Of a stretch of DNA of 64,000 nucleotides, positions 37,701-50,049 are shown in pieces. Origin of the DNA: Dillenia suffruticosa (Eukaryota; Streptophyta; Magnoliopsida; Dilleniales; Dilleniaceae). The position numbers and the translations under genes were made by a program. The stretch is from positions 29,706,761 through 29,770,760 of the forward strand of contig JAVTVX010000012.1 of NCBI GenBank assembly GCA_033439265.1. The letters run 5' to 3'. Numbering within the stretch: position 1 is the stretch's first letter; every line of letters starts with the position of its first letter. Below the pieces are notes generated by a model. The model was not told the DNA's origin. It saw nothing but the letters and a program-made list of their open reading frames with translations, and searched no databases.

Positions 37701-40700
37701 TTTTTTTTTTTTGGAGGCCCAGTGGTTTCCTAAGATTCTCAAGAAACTTGACAGTTGGCAAAGTGCTCTTTTGAGTTCAGAGGGCCACAGTACTTTTATA
37801 CTGCTTGGTTGATTAGTATCTCTTTGTATTATGTATCCTTTTGAATTTCCAATTTAGATTGCAAATCAATTCATGCAAATGATGCAAAAAAATTTTGGTT
37901 TAGGAATTTCCTTGAGGGGCAGGATCATTTGGTCAGTTGAACTGCTATGTGTAAGCCTAAGTGAGAGGGAAGCCTAGATCTTGGTAGTTTGCTGTTAAAA
38001 AATATTGCTGTGGTGAGAAAAAGATTCTAGAGATTTCTATTAGAACCAGACCCTTAAAGGTATGAGGTGATTAAGCAATTACAATCTTTAGTGAAGTAGA
38101 CAGGGGATGCCAAGACTAGAACGAATACCACCAGTGCAAGTCCTCAGAAATTTGTCTCACTAGTTTTCCTCTTTTTTGTTGTTTCATACGATATAAAGCA
38201 GGAAATTAACTATCATGGATGGGATTTTCCCCTTGCCACATCTTACCTTAGAACTTAATTATCTTATCTTCATAGTGCTCCAATCCCTACTTTGAGGGAT
38301 CTCTAGCTAGTGATTTTTTTGTTTTTTGACTTTTCATTTTTTTCATCATGCAAGTGGCTATCTTAATATTGCTTCAATGATGAATATTCTTAAACTCCTC
38401 CAATTTCCAAATAACACAAAGACAGTTTGTGCTCTTCAATTTTCTTGATAATGGTACCTCATGATGCAGAATGGAAATGTGGGTTGAGTTTGATCAGTCA
38501 AAACTCCAATGCTACAAAGAGGAATCTACCTCAAGAGATAAAAACCTATTACGGTTGAAAGAAAATGTTTTTATTAATAATCAGAAACTGAATATTAAAC
38601 CCTAAAAAAGTTTATATAGACCTAAGTTAGAGTAGTAACGAGAAAACTCTAGACAAATCTTCTAAAGTAGGAAACTAATAATAAAGTTCTAAAACAACTC
38701 AAACTAATTAAGAAAATAAATAAAATTCCTATTACAACTTGTTATAGGTTCTAGAAAAACTAGAGATTAAAAAGGAAAGAAAACGAAATAAGAAATAAAT
38801 TTGAAATAAAGATCAAATCGCAATATGGTCACCACCATAGTGGTTTCCTCGACTACCCAAGTTCTAGGAGTATCACCATGACCCGTCATGGTGATGCTTG
38901 TGGCAATACTCCTTTTCTCCTCATTTTGACCATGGCCATCACCATGGTAGTATCGGCCTTAAGCCACTTTCCTTGCTTCAATTGCTTATTTGACCTCCTG
39001 CCTCTAAACTTTTCTTTGAGATTGAACATTTGATTTTGGATCTTGAAGGTTACCCGTTCTATGTCACTTTGTCTTGTATATCTTTGTCTAATTGTTTTTA
39101 CCCTATTAATTTGCAAATTATCACACCTTTCCTTTTATGGATCAGATTTGGGAGAAAGTGTTTTCTTTAATATTAAGACTTTATTTGGTCTTTTATTCAC
39201 AGTAGGTTTAATACCAATCTTTTTTTGCAAATTGGGAACCAAACAGGGCTCTCTTTCCCCATCTATGTTGTGTCAAGGAATTAATGAGAGCCGGGATCAC
39301 TTATTTCATCATTTACTCGTTCATCTGGTGATTGACTTAAATTCTTTAATATATTTGGGGGAAATTTGGAATTATACAACTAAGTTTAATGATTTTGATC
39401 ACACACTTGAGTGGCTTTGGAGGAACAAAAGATGCAGGGAACATTTACATTGCTATTTGGTGTATTTGGAAGTGGAGAAATACCAATAACTTTTGTGGTT
39501 GCTTTTACTTTTTGATCAATAACAAAGCCTTTTATGTTCCACAATTAGGGTCTGATTTTTATCCTTTTGTTCTTTTATATCATGCTATGGTTTACATTCA
39601 TTCATTTTTTTTCCTCCATATTTTCGATATTTACCTTTTATATTATAATTTCTTTCTATTATTCTTTTTTATTCATTTCATATTTATTAAGTATTTTTTT
39701 TAGGAAAAAGTTTAGTATCTTTTTTCTTAAATGAAGTTATTTATTTCAAGAATTAGAATTTGCATCATTGTTGTTGTCATTATTGATCTTCGTTGCTGCA
39801 TGACTTATTTGTGCTTAGTTGTTTAAGTTGGCAAATGGCTTTGCAATCAAGGGAATCAATTTGTTTGGTAAATTCCACGATTCAATAGTTCAAAGATTAA
39901 TTGCTTTTTTTTGGGGGGTGGGGGGTGGGGGTTTCACACTTTTTAGCATTTCCACTACAATCCTGCAAAGGATTGTCATGGAAGTACTACCGAGGTTTTT
40001 AGGACGAATCCTGCAAAGGATTGTCATGCAAGTATTACTCAGGTTTTTTTAGGACCATATTTCCTATCATCTTTCCATTGTTCATTGGTCTACCCTCGTT
40101 TGTTATCTCGTCTATCCTATCATTTTAATCTATGCACATGGGATCCAGATGCCTGTGTATTACTAGCTAAAATTTGATACTTGCTCCCCACTTGATACGC
40201 TCATCAAAAGAAGCTTGTGGTTGGTGTATCGTTCAACAGGAGGAACTCTGAATTTAATGGCTCTTTTATGTGTAGGTTGCAAGCTGAGCAAGTGAGGCTG
40301 GAGAAAGAAGGTCCAATGGCATATTACTCAGAATGGGTTAAAGCATGGAAGAGAGACACTTCACGTGAAGCTATTCAGAAGTATTTTGAAGAAACTGGTG
40401 AAGATGAGAATTCTCAACTCATTGAAATGTTCTGTCATCAAACAGATCGAGAATATCGCATTATGATGGGGACTGATGTTCGTATTCGTCGTGATCCTTT
40501 AGCAATGAGAATGCGAGAGGATCAAATAAAGCAAAGTATCTACTTCACACTGTTAAGTTGTTCACTTTGACCATTTCTGACACATCTATCCATGATAGTC
40601 TGTCGTTTTAATTCATGACATCAGAGAGATTATACACCTGCAGTTTCTGCTTTTAGATGAATCATAAATATTTAGGGCATTAAATTAGAAATTCTTCATA

Positions 40701-43700
40701 CTAAACATATAGAATTTTGCAATCATGATGAAAGAAGAAATTTAAAATATGCTTATGCATATGCAGATCACTGTACCTTTATCCCTATTTTTGGCTCTTT
40801 TTTAACATCTCCCTGATGAATAGGCTATTTCTCAATTTTTCTGATTTTTGCTTAATGTGCTTTGGATATTTTCTCTTTTTATGTCTTTTCCTTGAATGTA
40901 ATTTCCATTTTTCCAAAATTTGTAGTAATGTCAGTGTCATTTTGCACATCAAGTATTGCCTCTTTCAGCTTGTTTTGGATAGTCTAACAAGCATAAGACT
41001 TTGGGTTCATTACCATGTTATTTAAATGTCTGACTTTTGCTCTTTGTAAAGAAAATGATATCACTCTTTCAGTCTTTGTCAGCTGATCTATATTCTTCAG
41101 CAACTTAATCTCTTATCTGGTCTTTGCAGTTTGGGGTGGAGATCCAGTTTATCCTACTGTGAATTACATTCAAGATCCAGATCAAGTGATTGATTTCAGG
41201 GGTCCAGATTTTCATGAACCAACCCCCAACATGTTGGATTTTTTGAAGGAGGTTTGAACTATCTGACTAAATTGCCTTAAATATGTTTCTTTCATTTCCA
41301 TGTGGACCTGCAGTAAGTCAATATGATTAATATACTATAACTTTGTTTACCGAACTGATATAAACCAAACAAAGTGAAAAATCCAGTCTTCATTGGTGAA
41401 GGAAGAAATATGATAGTTGAGAAATTTTAGAACAAAACTTACTGCAGCATTATTTTTGAATTGGTCTTTTAAATTTCTTTTCAGTACAAAGAGTTTAAAA
41501 TTACTACTCCTTAGGATGATGTACTTCAAGCAATGCTATTGAATTTATTCCATGTCTGTGAATGCATGGACATGCACATAAATGTTCTTAATTTTAAAGA
41601 CTGCGATGAGTCATATCAAATGGTTCTTGTCATCCAATCAATTTGATATCTGGATTTAGTGACTTCTGCTTCAAAACAATAGAGCGTGTGTATTCCCATT
41701 TTTTACTTTAAGTAGGTGTCAATCTTCAATGTCCCAATTTTGAATGTGTAGGAAAAGCTAACAATAGGCACCAACTCTTAGACTTACTTAAATATGCCCA
41801 ATTTATTTATGAAATTTCAATAGTATCCTTTTTATCGTTTTATGTCTGGTTTAAATTAAGCGATCCACATGTTTAACTCCAAAGCTATTGCTCTTGTACA
41901 TACATTTGTTGTTGTCACTTACCTCAGCAACTCAACACGGCTTTATATCATTTCCCAAACTACTTGGGTTCCAAAAAAGCAATACCCCCTTTTCTCATTC
42001 CAATTCATTTAAGGTAATGGTTGTATCACTCTGATTTCTTAAATTTCCCTCCAATTATTTTTCTGTTTTCTAGATTAGATTGATCATCCTCTATATTTAG
42101 ATTAACTCTGAGTTTGTTGCTTCTCTTTGTCAGTGTAATTTTTAATTAAAGTCATCCAAGTTTTTTCCGATTAGATATTCATTTCTAATTCTATTCTGTT
42201 GCTTCAAACTACTTATCGACCTTAATATGTACTATCTTTGTAGCATTCATGATCAGAAAATCTTATTTGATATTATAAGAAGTGTTTGGTTTCACTCCTA
42301 CTTGTTTACTCTCCTTTAAGATAGAAAATGAAATGAACTGGTGCGAATCTTTAGTTGTAAATCTACTATGAGCACCACTCCTGATGTGTCCTCCCATTCA
42401 TATGCCATGATTACTCCATCAATACACCTTTTATTAATATGTTTTACTATATAATAAATTTGGAAGTAGTTTGATGCTAAAATTTTCCATACATCTAATT
42501 AGTAAATTTTTTATGAGGAAAACATGTGTATAATATTAAAGAAAAACATAACTGCATGGCAGTGGATAAGGCATCCATGAAAGCATTAACAGACAGGTGC
42601 AAAATAAACAACAGAACAAACTAAAACTCAAATCCTTTCAATCCCTTTTAACATCTTCCAAACAGTATCCTTTAAAGGCTCTGGTTGCTAAGTGTCCAAG
42701 AGAAACAAAATAAAACAAATTTCTTCCTCATTAAAGATATAGCAAGCAGTCCTTTGAAATTTTGGGCCTTCCTTTTCCTGCCAAGTGCATCATTTAATAC
42801 ATCTTGGCATGCACATCTTCAACGCAGCTTAAATTTTTGAACATATACTTACATCTGGTTCTGTAGCACTTTTGTTCTTGTAACATGTAAGTTTTGCATT
42901 CTTTCCCTAATCATCTGGATATATTGTTTGGTCAGCATGGAAAAATAATCTCAAGAGAGGAGCTTGAACAGAGGTTGGCCAAAGAAAAGACTGAAGAAAT
43001 TGAGGTAATGCACAAGAGTACATTTGCAGTGTGTCTTCCTTCTTCTTATGTTGCCAAGACTGTAATATAATTTTTTTTATCGGACAAACATGTATGTTGA
43101 GTTCTAACTGTGCTTTACTTGATTGTTATCAAATTTTCATTCCATGAAATGCACACTTTATAGACACATATGCGCTAAGTAGGTTCTTAGATCAGAATTA
43201 GCATGAAATGGGGGTGAAGTGATTGGAGAAAAGAGGAATCATCATATGTTATATGGACTGCAGTTGCCATATCTCACACCCTGGATCTATTCTTTTGACA
43301 TCTCTAGCCTTTTGGATTCCATAAGCAAACTGCATCCACCCATCTCTTTCTGTATTTAAATTTTTAAATTTAAATCAGTATAAAATTCTGTGAAGCAGTT
43401 TTTATGAGTTTGCTTGACAATCTTCAGTTCCTTAAAGGTTCCTACTTCTATTTCAGTTCTTGATTTATTTTGTAATGATTAAAAATAATCTAGGCAAGCT
43501 TTTCTATGGGTGACTGAGAAATGTACTGCAGACTAAATGTCAAATGCAATAGTTAATTACACCCTGCCAGAATAACAAATAGGCTGAAATATTGATGGAC
43601 AACCAGAAAACTTAAGATATTAACTCTCTTTTACTAATGTTCTTATTCCGGAAACATTATAGCAGATAACAGATATGGATGAGGCGATGGCACGGGCTGT

Positions 43701-44427
43701 TGACATTGGTGAAAATGATGTGAGTTCTTTTTCTTCTTCTGTGCTTGGACATGAGTCAGATGACCACAAATGGCATTTGCATCATCAGCTGAGGCTCTCT
43801 TGCTTGAATGGTAATCATTTTGATACATATGCCATAGGACGAAAGCGAGGAGGGTGAGGCTGAAGGTGATGATGATGCAGAGGAGAAAATTACACGCAGC
43901 TGGAGTGTTCTCAAAAGTAATCCTGAGCTGCGAAAATCAAAGGTGTCATTTTCCAGTCAAATTAATATATTTATTTGCTTCTTAACTTTATGATTGATTA
44001 TTTTTGATAGTTATAGTGAAAGTAAGCAATTTTCACTATCCATATAGCAACACTTGTGGCAGCTTTACATATAGCATACTAAAGTATCAAAATGTGAAGC
44101 TTTCATCTCTCAATAGAGTGTGTTAATAATTTCTTAACTTCTATCATCCTAAAAATGGGGAAATTCTTTTGAGGACCTTGATATAGAACAGTATCTTGTG
44201 TACTAGTGATCGTTTACATTAAGTACTTTTTTTTAAATTTATCATTATATAGCTAGGACCACAGTTGTCGGATCCACTGAACATCTCACTGTTATTTCCA
44301 AAACCAAAATAATACAACAACAACAACAACAAACTAAACCTTAATCCCAATATTTGGGGTCGGCCATTTGAGAGACAAATTTAAAAAGGATAGAGGAATG
44401 AGAAATGAAATAAAAAAATAACAAAAT

Positions 44428-44466
<39 letters not shown>

Positions 44467-45582
44467 ATAAAATAAAGCTAAAACAAAAATGAAGAAAAGT
44501 GAAAATAAAAATAAATGAATAAATCAATATATATATATATATATATATAATATTGGTTTAATTTATGTGGATTTTTCTACGCCATCCATTTTTATCTAAA
44601 ACTATTTCCCCTTCTAAATCCTTAACTTCCATATCTTTGCGTATAACTTGCATCCAAATTTTTAGTAGTTTACCTTTACGTTTTACTTGATCTCTTATAT
44701 TTAAACTCTCGGTTCTCTTAACCGGGGCATTTTTGAGTCTTCTTTGCACATACCCGAACCACCTCAGATGACGTTCTCGCAGTTAACTCCCAACCTGTTA
44801 CGAATTTCTTCATTTCTAATTCTATCTCTTCTAGTTTTTCCACACATCCACCTAATCATCATCATTTCTGCTACAGCCATATTTTGTTTTTATTGTTGTT
44901 TAATAGTTCAGCACTCAGTACCATATAATAGTGTAAGTCTAATCGTAGTTCTGTGGAACTTTCCCTTCAAATGCAATGGATTCATGCGATCGCAAAGAAT
45001 TCCGGATACCCTTTTCCATTTCATCCAACCCGTTTGAATCCTATGGTTCACATCTCCATTTATATTATCATCATTTTGAACGATAGAATTTAAATATCTA
45101 AATTGTTCACTTATCAAAATAATAATTATAATAATAAAAAATAAATAAGAATGATTATTCATCCAAACCTTTTGGACTTTATGTTTTAAAAAACCTATTT
45201 TATTACAATCAAATTTACTATATAAGATTTTTCATTTGAATTTCTTTCTAATTTATTTGCTATCAATGTATGTGATTTTTTTAATTTGAATTTATTTACT
45301 ATAAAGGATTATTCATCTAATTTATTTGCTATAGCAAATCAACTAGGCCTACCCACATTGATCTTGTCTATTGGGTACGTGAGTATTCAACAATCCCATG
45401 ACTGTAGCATGAATAAAGATATACCCCTTCAGGAGAAATTGCTAACCTAGGTGTGACTCCTTTTTATTTTCTACTGTTTGCAGAAAAAGCCAAAGAAGGA
45501 CGATCCGCGGAGCCTAGAAGAAGCAATAGATGATTCTGAAAACCTGACTGATTTTCTTTTGGACTTTGATGAAGATCAATAG
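34739..45582 (+). CDS. HMR: HEMERA / pTAC12 / PAP5, plastid-encoded RNA polymerase-associated protein
   Basis: Nine exons: 34739-34784, 35225-35967, 36945-37057, 40276-40535, 41130-41251, 42936-43004, 43663-43719, 43838-43942 and 45484-45582 (stop TAG). They give 537 residues (Arabidopsis about 527). HEMERA is dual-targeted: in chloroplasts it is a subunit of the plastid-encoded RNA polymerase complex, and in the nucleus it is needed for phytochrome signalling, photobody formation and PIF degradation. Conserved blocks are [20 protein letters not shown] (72-91), [49 protein letters not shown] (240-257), [35 protein letters not shown] and the acidic C-terminus [15 protein letters not shown], which matches the transactivation-type motif. 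Exons 2-9 are firm. Exon 1 is a guess: ATG at 34739 gives a Ser-rich, transit-peptide-like start and joins the acceptor before 35225. The alternative is the TTG at 34695 in frame with an acceptor before 35248. Confidence 0.93.
35605..35688 (+). repeat. 42 bp in-frame tandem repeat in HEMERA exon 2
   Basis: Copies at 35605-35646 and 35647-35688 encode [14 protein letters not shown] and [14 protein letters not shown]. The duplication keeps the frame and lies in the acidic, low-conservation linker between the conserved N-terminal block and the LDKKLGRPH block. Confidence 0.95.
36635..36694. repeat. 30 bp tandem repeat in HEMERA intron 2
   Basis: Two adjacent copies (36635-36664, 36665-36694) share TTCT(C/G)TGAAAT(A/G)GG and TGTCTTTCCTTGAGT. 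Confidence 0.85.
38470..38880. repeat. LTR-like repeat in HEMERA intron 3
   Basis: A 400 bp A-rich segment with text such as TGTTTTTATTAATAATCAGA and ATTAAACCCTAAAAAAGTTT that resembles plant retroelement LTR or leader DNA. No coding or paired repeat is visible, so the assignment is weak. Confidence 0.25.
39370..39500 (+). mobile_element. Possible retroelement coding scrap in HEMERA intron 3
   Basis: A short plus-strand reading contains [15 protein letters not shown]. This resembles the tryptophan-rich motif between the RT zinc finger and RNase H region in plant L1-type LINEs. The frame around it is broken. It is a resemblance only. Confidence 0.3.
39959..40054. repeat. 48 bp tandem repeat with internal palindrome
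   Basis: Copies at 39959-40006 and 40007-40054 each start AATCCTGCAAAGGATT, a near-palindrome, and continue GTCATG(G/C)AAGTA. They lie in HEMERA intron 3, about 220 bp before exon 4. Confidence 0.85.
44315..45114 (-). mobile_element. RTE-type LINE, 5'-truncated, in HEMERA intron 8
   Basis: On the minus strand the body reads as the C-terminal part of an RTE-clade reverse transcriptase: [47 protein letters not shown], then [20 protein letters not shown] and VKRTESLNI. It continues into a 3' tail with CCGACCCCAAATATTGGGATT and (TTG)n, the usual RTE end. A 10 bp target-site duplication CAAAATAATA flanks it (44305-44314 and 45115-45124). A Trp-to-stop change after YGTEC and later frameshifts make it inactive. 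Two (TA)n expansions lie inside (about 44433-44460 and 44528-44549). Confidence 0.9.
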
Positions 45583-45836
45583 CTTATTTGTCCTCAATCT
45601 TGACAATGTAAGCTTCTATGCACTCTTGTACAATTGCAAAAGCATGAAGCATCGTATCATGAGTGCTGGACTATTACACATCAAGTTGTCACATATTGCA
45701 GGTTTGTTTCTACAGTATGTAAAACACATAAATATAGTGAGGGCTTGCAAAAATAGTACACATAAAGGTGAATGGTGTTGTTTGAAAAGGCTTTCTCCTC
45801 TTAGGTGCAATATGTGACAACTTGATGTGTAATAAA
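45583..45836 (+). promoter_or_regulatory. HEMERA 3' UTR with candidate poly(A) signal
   Basis: AATAAA at 45831-45836 is the first canonical poly(A) signal after the stop codon. It sits at the outer edge of the right arm of an inverted repeat, so the transcript end may depend on that element. The actual cleavage site is not known. Confidence 0.4.
45672..45834. mobile_element. Small foldback element or hairpin, 27 bp perfect inverted repeat with TA flanks
   Basis: The arms at 45674-45700 (begins TTACACATCAAG) and 45806-45832 (ends CTTGATGTGTAA) are exact reverse complements over 27 bp. Each is bordered outside by TA (45672-45673 and 45833-45834), as expected for a TA target duplication of a Tc1/mariner-like MITE. 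The 105 bp loop shows no further pairing that I could see. It lies 90 bp after the HEMERA stop. Alternatives are an RNA hairpin or a small-RNA precursor. Confidence 0.7.
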
Positions 45837-46987
45837 AGGGATCTAAACTCTCACAAGTGTATTTCCCTAGTTATCAGCAATTTAGCATGTCCAGGGGTGC
45901 GAACCAGGGGCCTCAGCATAATATGGCCCATCTATGAATTAGTTCTGTACAGAAATGTAATTTGGTGGGTATTGTTATTTTGCTATTGTTGATATTTGAG
46001 TCACAATGTAACTGCGGCTCTCCTAGTTGATTAAATTGGAGATTAGGCCAATCTTAACTAGCCCCTACCAAGCTTTTATGCCCCTATTAATTAGTTACAT
46101 AATTTTATCTTTTCCTATTAGCTTCATCTAAAAGTGAATAATGAAGGCAGAAAGTGGGAAAATAAAGGGCTACTTTATCCATAAAAATGAATAAGATCTG
46201 TAGCACTGCATCTGGTGCCCATGATATATAATGGGGCTTGTTTTGAAGAGATATGGTCATGGGATGGCCCCAGTTTGAGGAAATGATCTTTCCGAAGTTC
46301 TGATTTAAGTGGCTTTACCCTATGCTTGGGATATTGAAACGAGGACTTAGCCTAGGCCTTTTTAGAAACTTTCAGGAATGCGAATTGCAAAATAGATTAT
46401 TTCCAGTTACTCAGAGTTCTTGTTGTGGAGGTTCTCCACAAGTGCATTGAGAAAGCTGGTTAAGCTGCTTTATGTAATTACTGGATCTAATTAAATTCCA
46501 CAGGGAAAAGAATTTTGAGGCCCAGATCTTCAGTTCTCAAGATGAGTCACTAGCATATCTCCCATTACATTTCTGCATGAAAAATTTAGTGCCGACGCTA
46601 ACCCAAGTATGCCAATTTTGTAATTTTTTCCGCGTTAATGTTAAAACTGAACAATTAATAGCATTCATGATGTTTGACTAGTTAATCAAGTTCAAGATAT
46701 GTTACTTGTTATTAAACCTTTGTTTTTCAGAATTGAAAACTTTTTCTGTAGTGCAAATTCTGCGCACTCATGGAACAGCAGCGTTTGGACAGAGGCAACT
46801 GGTTGTGCTTCTTGTAACTTCTTTGAGGGATGGAAAATATGAAATAAGTTCCTCTTTCCGGATCCTACACGGGAGCTGAAGTTCATGTCAGAATGGAAGG
46901 GCTTGCAAAAGGGTTTCTCGGATGCTATATTGTCCTTGGACTAGATTTCCAGTTGTACAAAGCCGGGGAGCAGTGGTAGCAACAGCT

Positions 46988-47021
46988 ATACCTTTCTCGG
47001 CCTTTTGGCTAAGATCAAGTG
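46988..47021 (+). pseudogene. Truncated U2 snRNA retrocopy (5' 34 nt)
   Basis: The 34 bases match the conserved 5' end of U2 snRNA (ATACCTTTCTCGGCC, then TTTTGGCTAAGATCAAGTG) and then diverge where U2 continues TAGTATC. A 16 bp direct repeat AGTGGTAGCAACAGCT flanks it (46972-46987 and 47018-47033), sharing AGTG with the U2 end. This is the signature of LINE-mediated retroposition of a partial U2 cDNA. There is no U2 promoter and no rest of the gene, so it cannot make functional U2. Confidence 0.85.
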
Positions 47022-47199
47022 GTAGCAACAGCTGAGATAATTTTGCTAAAGCTGGTAAGCAGTAGATGCAGTTTCTGTTTATGCATTTCATATGGGCACA
47101 AGTTGCAGGAGCTGACATTAATCCCAGAAAATTTGCATTATGAGAATGAGGAATTTGTTACTTACGCTCTGTGGTATCATTTTTCCCCTTTATTCCTGC

Positions 47200-47690
47200 A
47201 TTTCACTTAGTCTTGAGAACTCTTTTTCTTTGATACGGATAGTATAGTACGCCTCTTAAAATTTCTGTGGTTATTTAGTAATCTCGTTGCATGTTTTGTG
47301 CTTAGTTCATTTTTCATTTTGAATACTTTTGTGCTCGATCTTATAATGTGTCATTTGGGGTTGGAACTTGATAATTCTCCGTCTTCTTCGTTCTCTAGTT
47401 ACTTGTTAGATGAGAATAAATTTGAACTGAATTATTTTTCAATTGAAATTAACGGTATTCCAAATTTGGAATGAAACAATGGTTATATTGTATTTTAAAG
47501 CTTTTGGTCAAGGGGAAATTTCAGTTTTGCTTGATGTGCATCTAGTCACCATTTCGTTGAGATATAACGTCTTGACATGATAACATTCGGCAAATTATCA
47601 AGCGGAATGAGTCTATGTACTCCTCACTTGTTGAAATAAAAGAAATAACTCATGATATTGATGAAATAAAATTACAATCAAGGCTACATT
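47200..47690. other. Intergenic AT-rich DNA downstream of HEMERA
   Basis: No gene or repeat recognised. Confidence 0.4.
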
Positions 47691-47694
47691 ATGG

Positions 47695-47850
47695 TAGAGC
47701 AAAAAATAAAAAATAAAAGAGAGACCATATATGGTCCTATCCCATATAGTTCCTCTGGATACACGACTCGCAGGGCTCAATATCTGAGACAATACCGCGT
47801 GCCAACTAGAGCTAACCAGGCCACTTGCGTCATTTCAGCCACCAGTTTTC
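47695..47850 (-). mobile_element. Possible SINE with T-rich tail
   Basis: The minus strand reads GGTTAGCTCTAGTTGGCACG near 47817-47798, a good box A match. It continues without a good box B and ends in a T-rich stretch (TTTTATTTTTTATTTTTT), as in p-SINE-like families. No target-site duplication was found. Confidence 0.3.
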
Positions 47851-48216
47851 ATGGATAAAGACTTATGTTGGTAGCCATTATTTTGAAGTTTAACGTAGGT
47901 CTTGGGGGCAGCCTTTGTGACCCTGGGGAGCACTCGACCAATTGGGTTGCCTTGGGCTGGTTCGAACATGGGCCACCTCTTACAGGATCCAGTTATGCAT
48001 TCTTTGGGCCTGTACAGCCCAAATAACAAAGTGATTTTGTGCTTTACAATGGTAGGTTCAAAAAGCTTTACAATGGTCATATATAATTTGAAAGATTCTC
48101 TGGCCTTTATTTTTGAGAAAGAAGACATGGCATATTATTTATTTATTTGGGCGGCGTAGCAAAATGTGTTTGGTTCAGTTAACTTCAAAGTAGACCATTG
48201 TGAGTTAGATTGGAGC

Positions 48217-48244
48217 TTATAGTAAAAAAAAAAAAAAAAAAAAG
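48217..48244. repeat. Poly(A) tract
   Basis: About 25 A in intergenic DNA. No associated retroposed body was recognised. Confidence 0.7.
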
Positions 48245-48906
48245 GCTTTGTTTTAATTAAATTGACAAGTTGCTAAGCTACTCGATTAGCTTTAATGCAT
48301 CTTCCTAATTTAGTTGAGCCTCCTTAATCCTTTATTCTTACATGATATTCGCCGCATTACTATTTTTCTAGTCATCACAGGGTCTTTTGACTTAATTAAT
48401 TTATTCTCGCATAATCTAAAAGTGATTCAGGTGAAAACTACATCTATTGGAAGCGATCCATCAAGGGTTTTGTTTCCGGGGGGGGGGGTATTGGGGCATG
48501 ATGCAGGGTCAAGGAGAAGAAGAAAGAGAGAAAGATTACAAGGTTTTGTAAGATGCCTAAATATTTGATGCGATTTTGGCAAAATCTTGAGTTGCTTTCA
48601 GTGGTTTGAGAGTTCCTCTCAACCCTGAAGAACACAATTTTCTGAAATCATTTTGTGGGTCAGATGAGAAAGTTGGGTTGTTCTACTCCATTCATTTTGA
48701 GATAATGATAGATCTTCTCACACAAAATTTCAAGATTTTATGACATTGATGAAGGTGGGCTTTGTTCTTCATTCTAAATGTGTAGTATGGTCGAGTGAGC
48801 ATAGAACCATAAACCGATTAAAGGAGCAAGATTATTTTTTTCTATAAAACAAGTCAATATATTACATTTCACCATGTTGTGAATGGACTTTTGGGCTGCC
48901 GAATCA

Positions 48907-48910
<4 letters not shown>

Positions 48911-48937
<27 letters not shown>

Positions 48938-48940
48938 AAG
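48911..48940. repeat. (TC)n microsatellite
   Basis: About 14 TC units. A second CT run lies at about 49446-49481. Confidence 0.9.
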
Positions 48941-49442
48941 GAAAGATTAAGATTAAAAAACATTTGCTTAGCATAAATTATAAGGCCAAAGAGGATTTGG
49001 TCTTATGTAAGCGGATTGTCTTTTTGACAATGGAAAAACATAAACTAATCTCTTTTCGGCCCTAGTGGTTTCCAGAGCAAAGTAGTATATGCTAGAAAAG
49101 CACACAAAGGGGCTTTTTACACCCAGCCAGCTTATTCTAATAACTTATGTAATGTTGCTTTCCTCTGCCCTACACTATCTAACTGATGCCTTTGTAAGAT
49201 CTTAAAAGTGTCCCAAATAATCGATTTACCTTTTTTTTTAAAAAAAAAAAAAAAAAACCTATTATACATGATAGTTATGTTAAATTTGACTAAATTTGAT
49301 TCAAATTGGATTAGATATTTAAGAGATAAAACTCTCATGATATCTTTTCCTCTATTTGTAATATTCAAATTCGAGATTTGATTTAAGAGATCAATGTTCA
49401 ATTACTAACCAACTAGATGTTGGACCAAATAATCTATTTACA

Positions 49443-49483
<41 letters not shown>

Positions 49484-50049
49484 CTACAGGGAGAGGCTTG
49501 AACAATCCTCCAATTAACCAGCCTTGAACGACTCTAATGTTATCATACCACGCATTGTTAATGCACCAAGTAAATTTACCCCATAATTTCAAATCCAAAA
49601 CTTATGAAAAAAAGAGACTGACTGCACCCCAAAATCAGTTGCATGGTATTCTGATAAGCTATTTGATTTTCTTATATTAATATTTAGAAAAAGGGTAAAT
49701 TTTCTTTTTCAGAGTAATGTTGGTATAATTTCGTTGAGTGCGCCATGCTCTTACCTAAAAAATTCTTATAATTTTAAGAGTACATAAGAAAAGCATATGG
49801 CTACATCCTTAATTTGTGTAGCTTTAGATGATCTTTCCGCATGATTAGGAATTAAATGAGGTTTTAGTATCGTACATAATATGGGAAATGATTGTGTTAC
49901 GCAGCGGTAAATTGAGGCATGATTCAATCACATCAAGTTTGCACCGCCAAATATTTTCATGGCAGCACAAGTTTAATCATCCTTGTTCCTGCAAGTCAAC
50001 CCATGCCATAATAATCCAAGACTGTACACCCAACTTTACGAGCCATCCG

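Noticed and set aside
46700..47200. Functional U2 snRNA gene
   Set aside because: Only the first 34 bases of U2 are present, and they are flanked by target duplications rather than a snRNA promoter.
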